From Roseibium album (GTDB taxonomy: Bacteria > Pseudomonadota > Alphaproteobacteria > Rhizobiales > Stappiaceae): a stretch of 47,720 nt of DNA. The position numbers and the translations under genes were made by a program. Under the pieces are notes generated by a model. It was not told the origin of the DNA and did no database searches. It saw nothing but the letters and a program-made list of their open reading frames with translations. Position 1 is the first letter of the stretch. Each line of letters starts with the position of its first letter. Shown here piece by piece: positions 43,104-47,720 of the stretch. The stretch spans positions 1-47,720 of the forward strand of contig CXTY01000010.1 in NCBI GenBank assembly GCA_001404055.1. The letters are read 5' to 3'.

Positions 43104-44587
43104 CAGTTCAGGACATCGCCAAGACCTATTTGACGACGGGCAAGCTGGATACGCTGCCTGACGGACATTTCATTGATGGCAAAGTAACACCTGCGTCCAA
43201 TCGGAAGATGGAGAGTTTTGACCCGGGACGCGCAGAGGCATTCGCCGAATTCTCTCTCGCAGACGACACAGAGATGGACCGCGCTATTGAAGTCGCCGAA
43301 AAAGCGGCCAGAAGCTGGCGACAGGTTTCGCCGGCTGAACGCTGCCGGATCCTGAACAACGCTGCCCGCGTTTTGCGCGAGAACGCAGATCGCCTGGCGG
43401 TGATCGAGGTAGTCGACAGCGGTAAAACCCTTGCCGAAGCTTCTGGCGACGTTCAGTCGTCTGCACGTCTTTTCGAATATTACGCGGGTGCTGCGGACAA
43501 GCTGGACGGTCGGTCAGTCAATCTCGGGTCTGCCTATACAGCGTTCACAGTGCGCGAACCGGTCGGTGTGACCGGTCATATCATTCCCTGGAACTATCCG
43601 ACGTCCACTTTCGCACGCGGCGTTGCTCCGGCCCTGGCCACTGGCTGCTCTGTTGTTGCAAAACCCGCCGAAACCACACCCTTCACTGCATTGATCATGG
43701 CAGAGCTTTTGGTCGAAGCCGGTGTACCGGAAGGTTTGGTGAATGTTGTGACAGGTCTTGGAGCTGATGTCGGTGCCAGGATGGCCCGCGATCCGCGTAT
43801 CAAACAGCTTACCTTTACCGGTTCCGTCACGACCGGCGTCAATGTCGCCCAGATGGCAGCTCCGAATGTCACGCGGCTTACACTGGAGCTCGGCGGTAAA
43901 TCACCCTTGATTGCGTTTGAAGATGCCGACCCGGAAAAAGTCGCGGACGGCGCCTACTGGGCGATCTTTTCCAATTCCGGTCAGATCTGTTCTGCCGGAT
44001 CCCGCCTGATCCTGCACCGGTCAATCCGCGATGATGTTCTTTCCATCTTGCGGGAACGTGCAGCTGGCATCCGAACAGCACACGGCCTCACAGCTCCCGA
44101 CATGGGCGCGATCAATTCTGAGCTCCACCTTTCCCGCATCAAGGCACATGTGGATGCTGCCAGGGAAAGAGGTGCCAACCTGCTAACCGGCGGCGATGTG
44201 ACAACAGACGCTGACACCGGCAAGGGCTGGTTCTTCCAACCGACGATCATCGCGGATCTTTCCCCCGATGATCCGGCAGTTCAGGACGAGATCTTTGGTC
44301 CCGTCCTTTCGGTCCAGAATTTTGAAACTGAAGAAGAAGCGATCTCCCTGGCTAACGGAACCGAGTTCGGTCTAGTTGCCAGTGTTTACACAAGGGATGT
44401 CGGACGCTCGATGCGCGTTGCCACAGCAATGGACTGCGGCCAGGTTTCGGTGAATGATTACTGGGCTGGCGGTCTGGAATTACCATTCGGCGGCAACAAA
44501 AAATCAGGTTATGGCCGCGAAAAGGGTTGGGAAGGCCTGGACGCCTATACCAAAGTGAAATCGATCACCATCAGCAACGAGAGCTAG
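43100..44587 (+). CDS. Aldehyde dehydrogenase family protein
   Basis: A 495-aa NAD(P)-dependent aldehyde dehydrogenase. Conserved parts in order are the substrate-binding IIPWNYPTS, the cofactor part KPAETTPFTALIMAELLVEAGVPEGLVNVV, FTGSVTTGVNVAQMAA, the glutamate base LELGGKSPLIAFEDAD and the catalytic Cys in NSGQICSAGSRL, and EIFGPVLSVQNF near the end. The best general match is to the betaine-aldehyde/hydroxyaldehyde branch. With the GMC enzyme before it, overlapping by ATGA, it should oxidise the aldehyde made from the operon's alcohol substrate to the acid (inference). The next gene starts 6 nt later. Confidence 0.93.
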   Translation: MTVQDIAKTYLTTGKLDTLPDGHFIDGKVTPASNRKMESFDPGRAEAFAEFSLADDTEMDRAIEVAEKAARSWRQVSPAERCRILNNAARVLRENADRLAVIEVVDSGKTLAEASGDVQSSARLFEYYAGAADKLDGRSVNLGSAYTAFTVREPVGVTGHIIPWNYPTSTFARGVAPALATGCSVVAKPAETTPFTALIMAELLVEAGVPEGLVNVVTGLGADVGARMARDPRIKQLTFTGSVTTGVNVAQMAAPNVTRLTLELGGKSPLIAFEDADPEKVADGAYWAIFSNSGQICSAGSRLILHRSIRDDVLSILRERAAGIRTAHGLTAPDMGAINSELHLSRIKAHVDAARERGANLLTGGDVTTDADTGKGWFFQPTIIADLSPDDPAVQDEIFGPVLSVQNFETEEEAISLANGTEFGLVASVYTRDVGRSMRVATAMDCGQVSVNDYWAGGLELPFGGNKKSGYGREKGWEGLDAYTKVKSITISNES

Positions 44588-44593
44588 CCGTTC

Positions 44594-45805
44594 ATGAGAC
44601 TTGATCAAATCGAGACCTTCGTTGTTGGAAACCCGCCGCCGCGCCATGGCGGCCGCTATTTCATTTTTGTGAAGCTGGTCACGACTTGTGGTGTCATCGG
44701 TTACGGTGAAATCTACAATGCCACCTTCGGTCCTCATCTGGTGGCTGAGATGGCAAAAGACGTATTCAAGCGCCAGTTCGAAGGCGAAGACCCGCACCAT
44801 ATCGAGAAGCTCTGGCACAAGACTTATGGTGCCGGTTACACCCAGCGTCCCGATGTTACCGTTATGGGCGTCTTGTCGGGCCTGGAAATGGCCTGCTGGG
44901 ACATTATCGGCAAGGCTGCAGGAAAACCTGCCTATGAACTGCTCGGTGGCAAAGTTCACGAGCGCCTCAGGTCCTATACCTATCTTTATCCAGCCGATGG
45001 CGACGTTTACCCAGACCCGACCAAGCCTAACGTCTACAACAATGCGGGGTTGGCTGCAGATGCTGCGGTAAAAGCAGTTGGCCAGGGTTTCACGGCTGTG
45101 AAATTTGATCCTGCAGGGGCCTATACTATCTACGACGGCCACCAGCCGAGCCTGGAAGACCTGGAAAGGTCGGAAGCGTTCTGCCGCGCAATCCGCGAAG
45201 CCGTTGGCACCAAGGCTGATCTTCTATTTGGAACGCATGGACAATTTACCGTGTCGGGTGCAAAACGCTTGGCGCGACGTCTGGAGGTTTATGACCCGCT
45301 GTGGTTTGAAGAGCCTGTCCCGCCAGAAAAACCGGAAGACATGGCAGAAGTTGCCCGCTTCACGTCCATTCCCATTGCTACGGGCGAGCGGCTTTGCACC
45401 AAATACGAATTCTCCCGCGTGCTGGAAACCGGCGCGGCTAGCATCCTTCAGATGAATCTCGGCCGTGTCGGAGGTCTCCTGGAAGCCAAGAAAATTGCAG
45501 CCATGGCGGAATGTCATTCTGCTCAAGTTGCACCGCACCTTTATTGCGGGCCGCTGGTGGCGCTCGCCAATATTCAGATCGCGACTTGCAGTCCCAATTT
45601 CCTGGTTCTGGAGTCCATCCGCACCTTTGACGGTATCTATGCAGACCTTTTGAAAACGCCAATCAAATGGGAAGAAGGCTACATCATTCCTTCCACCGAA
45701 CCGGGCCTGGGCCATGACCTCAACGAAGAGGTCGCCCGCGCCAATCCATACACTGGCAACGAGTTACATCTCGGTTTTCAGGAAAGCCCGGCCTTGCCGC
45801 TCTAG
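44594..45805 (+). CDS. Mandelate racemase / muconate lactonizing enzyme family (enolase superfamily)
   Basis: A 403-aa enolase-superfamily protein. The N-terminal capping domain ends with VLSGLEMACWDIIGKAAGKPAYELLGG. In the barrel are the Lys170-x-Asp172 motif (VKFDP), Glu239 (LWFEEPVPPE), Glu265 (IATGERL) and His315 (APHLYCGP). The position of the first metal ligand reads LLFGTHGQ, where related dehydratases have an Asp-x-His (VDFHGR in galactonate dehydratase), so Asp appears replaced by Gly213 while His215 remains. Members are mostly acid-sugar dehydratases or racemases/epimerases. Following an alcohol and an aldehyde dehydrogenase, an acid dehydratase role is coherent but not proven. It begins 6 nt after the ALDH stop codon, in the same transcript. 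Confidence 0.87.
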   Translation: MRLDQIETFVVGNPPPRHGGRYFIFVKLVTTCGVIGYGEIYNATFGPHLVAEMAKDVFKRQFEGEDPHHIEKLWHKTYGAGYTQRPDVTVMGVLSGLEMACWDIIGKAAGKPAYELLGGKVHERLRSYTYLYPADGDVYPDPTKPNVYNNAGLAADAAVKAVGQGFTAVKFDPAGAYTIYDGHQPSLEDLERSEAFCRAIREAVGTKADLLFGTHGQFTVSGAKRLARRLEVYDPLWFEEPVPPEKPEDMAEVARFTSIPIATGERLCTKYEFSRVLETGAASILQMNLGRVGGLLEAKKIAAMAECHSAQVAPHLYCGPLVALANIQIATCSPNFLVLESIRTFDGIYADLLKTPIKWEEGYIIPSTEPGLGHDLNEEVARANPYTGNELHLGFQESPALPL

Positions 45806-46178
45806 CTGGTGCAGGTGGTCACAACGCAAACTACCGCCTTGCGATCAATCCTCAAGACGTTGGTTGCCGGGTTGGGCGGGATACGGAAATTCGTGGCATG
45901 TTCGACGAAGGCCTGCAAAGCGGACTTTTGAGACATTCAAACATCTGCGTGCCTGACCCGATAGCGGACATGGGCTGAGTGTCGCTGCTAGAGCAGATAT
46001 TTATGTGCGGCAGTCATCCTTTTGACCCGAGGCAGCCGTAAGCATTTCCGTGCGACCCGTACCGTGAAAATTAGTAGCACGCGAAATTTCGCGGTTGGGC
46101 GCCAATCATATGGTCAAATCTTGACGAAGAGGTGGCGGATGGGCATGCTCTCGGGAAACGGAATAGATCCATTACGTC
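45806..46178. other. Intergenic region without recognised gene
   Basis: All short frames here contain stops or lack a ribosome binding site. The composition moves toward the G+C-rich neighbour on the right. I saw no terminator with a T-run after the enolase-type gene. It may include remnants of transferred DNA, but I cannot identify them. Confidence 0.45.
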
Positions 46179-47324
46179 ATGACCAAAACCGACGACGAGG
46201 GGACGACAGGTGGCGGCTTCAAGCCGGCGCCGGTTCCCGACAACGAGCCAGAGCGCCGGCGTGAAGTAAGTACGCTTGGCCTGACCGGGTTCAGCCGAAA
46301 CGACCCTAATCTAAACGACATCATCCGAATAGCGTGCGCTGTCGCCGACACACCTATCGCTATTGTCAACATCCTGGACCGACCGGATCAACACACTCTG
46401 CGATCGTGCGGATTACCGGCGGCGGCTCCAACGCCGGTGCCTACCAAAGATCTCCTCTGCCAGTTCGTTCTTGCGCACGGCGACGTTCTGATTATTGAAG
46501 ACTTGCGCAAAGACGAAAGGACCAGGAATCATCCGTTCGTTGATCCGCCGACGTCAATGCGCTTCTACGCCGGCGCGCCGTTGGTCAGCGCCAGTGGCTA
46601 CATAGTGGGCACGCTTTGCGTCATGGCTCCGGAGCCGAAGACGCTGGATCCGCGCGCTGTCGACGCGCTACGCCGGCTGGCCGACCAGGCTATTCGCCTG
46701 CTTGTGCAGGGTGGACCACCGCGCGACGACGGTAATGTGGTGGCACCGGCAATGGAGAAGACGCCTGTGCGCGGCCGGTTCCATTCGCAAGTCAGTATCC
46801 TGTTCACTGATTTTATCGGGTTCACGCGGCACACCGAAACGCTGGAACCTGCGGAGCTCTTGGAAACTCTCGCCCGCTACTTCGGTGCCTTCGACAAGAT
46901 ATGTGAGCGCTTCGACCTCACACGGATCAAAACCATTGGCGATTCCTACATGGCAGCCGCGGGCATCCCGGCGGCCAGCGCCGATCATGCACGCAACGCC
47001 GTCGCCGCCAGCCTGGCGATCCGCGACTACATTGCAGCGGAGAACAACGCCCGCGTCGCTTTGGGGGAGCCGGCCTGGGAAGTCCGCGTCGGTGTGCATT
47101 CCGGCCCAGCCATCGCCGGCAGCCTAGGCGAACATGGTATCGACATCTGGGGTGACACCGTCAATGTCGCTTCCCGCCTGGAAGCCGCTGGCGACGCCGG
47201 CCGCGTCAATATTTCCGAGGCAACCCTGACCCTCCTCGGAAACGCCACAACCGAAGAGCGCGGCACCCTGCCGGTGAAGAACAAGGCGCCCCTGCGGATG
47301 TTTTTCGTCGATCAGCTGAATTGA
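46179..47324 (+). CDS. GAF-domain class III adenylate/guanylate cyclase
   Basis: A 381-aa cytoplasmic nucleotide cyclase. Residues about 35-175 form a GAF sensor domain (VADTPIAIVNILDR, FYAGAPLVSASGYIVGTLCVM). A short linker leads to the class III catalytic domain (about 203-365). Metal ligands Asp211 (LFTDFIGFT) and Asp255 (TIGDSYM), base-contacting Lys251 and Asp326, Asn329 and Arg333 (DIWGDTVNVASRLEA) are all present, so it should be active; Lys/Asp at the base site point to ATP and hence cAMP. An in-frame TAG 15 nt upstream fixes the 5' limit, and this is the first ATG after it. The gene is richer in G+C than its left neighbours (43/60 and 39/60 in two sampled lines, against 33/60 in the enolase gene) and lies beside an IS end, which suggests transfer. 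Confidence 0.9.
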   Translation: MTKTDDEGTTGGGFKPAPVPDNEPERRREVSTLGLTGFSRNDPNLNDIIRIACAVADTPIAIVNILDRPDQHTLRSCGLPAAAPTPVPTKDLLCQFVLAHGDVLIIEDLRKDERTRNHPFVDPPTSMRFYAGAPLVSASGYIVGTLCVMAPEPKTLDPRAVDALRRLADQAIRLLVQGGPPRDDGNVVAPAMEKTPVRGRFHSQVSILFTDFIGFTRHTETLEPAELLETLARYFGAFDKICERFDLTRIKTIGDSYMAAAGIPAASADHARNAVAASLAIRDYIAAENNARVALGEPAWEVRVGVHSGPAIAGSLGEHGIDIWGDTVNVASRLEAAGDAGRVNISEATLTLLGNATTEERGTLPVKNKAPLRMFFVDQLN

Positions 47325-47547
47325 CCCCAAGAAGACCGTGCTTCGGCGGGCGCTTATTTCCCGGACAACAGGAGTCCGCAAATGTTGCTGTCGACGGCTC
47401 CTCCGCCGGCATCGCGATGTCCGCGTTTCGGTGGATGGTCGTCCTTTGTGAACGACGTCACACGTCTGCAAAGGGCTTATTCCGTTGAAAAACTCGTTGG
47501 TTTTGCGATTTGAACGGTGTGCTGAGTTCGAGCAAACCGTGCCTTGC
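47325..47547. other. 3' flank of the cyclase and noncoding end of an IS element
   Basis: No gene is seen. The right part (from about 47470) reads on the minus strand as GAGTTTTTCAACGGAATAAG, a sequence type that commonly follows IS1182/IS5-like transposase genes, so the element boundary probably lies around 47440-47480. The terminal inverted repeat cannot be proved because the other end is outside the window. Confidence 0.4.
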
Positions 47548-47720
47548 TTATGCAGGGCAACCGATCTGTGGGGTCGGGATGAGTTTTGCGAGTTTCCTGA
47601 GGTTCTGGGTTGTGGCTGCGAGGTGGAATTCATCGCGGGCTCCGCACGGTCCACGCAATCGAAGCCGGTCGAGTTTCAAAATGCGTTTGAGGTGGGCAAA
47701 CAGCATCTCGACCTTTTTTC
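47548..47720 (-). mobile_element. C-terminal end of an IS1182-like transposase (cut by window edge)
   Basis: The last 56 codons of a transposase read in from the right edge and end at TAA. They hold KKVEMLFAHLKRILKLDRL, RGPCGARDEFHLAATTQNLRK and LAKLIPTP (in parts), which is the typical C-terminus of DDE transposases of the IS1182 family, with the last catalytic Glu in VEMLFAHLK. The ATG context and the rest of the protein are beyond the window, so I cannot say whether the element is intact. It is next to the G+C-rich cyclase gene. Confidence 0.85.

Noticed and set aside
45714..46264. Short frames around the gap before the cyclase
   Set aside because: They overlap the enolase-type and cyclase genes in other frames and contain stops, so they are shadows.
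1..47720. CRISPR arrays, tRNA or rRNA genes, prophage or toxin-antitoxin modules
   Set aside because: None seen: no regularly spaced direct repeats, no cloverleaf-like GTTCRANNC blocks recognised, no phage structural genes. A tool search would be needed to exclude degenerate cases.

Overview
The window reads as chromosomal DNA of an alphaproteobacterium, most likely a marine member of the Hyphomicrobiales (Roseibium/Labrenzia/Stappia type). The pointers are a gcrA cell-cycle gene, an argD-argF-hslO operon, a phoR-pstSCAB-phoU-phoB cluster with DUF3333-type permeases, a pdxH / RT0821-like lipoprotein / J-protein neighbourhood, and moderate G+C. The genus is an inference; no rRNA or tRNA is present.

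Layout. 0-5 kb: a tiny 56-aa gene divergent from a winged-helix/TPR regulator, a periplasmic solute-binding protein, a sterol-desaturase-like hydroxylase and a TEX30-like hydrolase. 5-10 kb: a two-gene RND efflux pump. 10-13 kb: arginine biosynthesis plus the Hsp33 chaperone. 13.5-16 kb: gcrA and an exported VWA protein with C-terminal repeats. 16-24.4 kb: the complete phosphate-starvation system on the minus strand, with tandem PHO-box units before pstS and an intra-operon terminator after it. 24.5-32 kb: housekeeping and small membrane proteins, CorA, PdxH, a lipoprotein and a J-domain co-chaperone. 32-34.8 kb: a decayed ArsR-SRPBCC pair facing an intact MarR-monooxygenase-GNAT operon across a perfect 18-bp palindrome. 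34.9-37.6 kb: two tandem PuuB-like FAD oxidases. 37.7-40.4 kb: a small membrane protein and the fatty acid cis/trans isomerase Cti. 40.4-45.8 kb: a LysR-controlled catabolic operon (GMC oxidoreductase, aldehyde dehydrogenase, enolase-superfamily enzyme). 46-47.7 kb: a G+C-rich GAF-nucleotide cyclase gene next to the end of an IS1182-like element.

Most of the window is ordinary core genome. The points most worth following up are the pseudogenised ArsR/SRPBCC pair and its operator, the 39-nt inverted repeats between the convergent vwa and phoB genes, dispersed GTCCCGG palindromes, the LysR-GMC-ALDH-enolase operon (whose last enzyme seems to lack a canonical metal ligand), and the VWA protein with its His-rich repeats. 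I found no convincing undescribed defence or mobile system.
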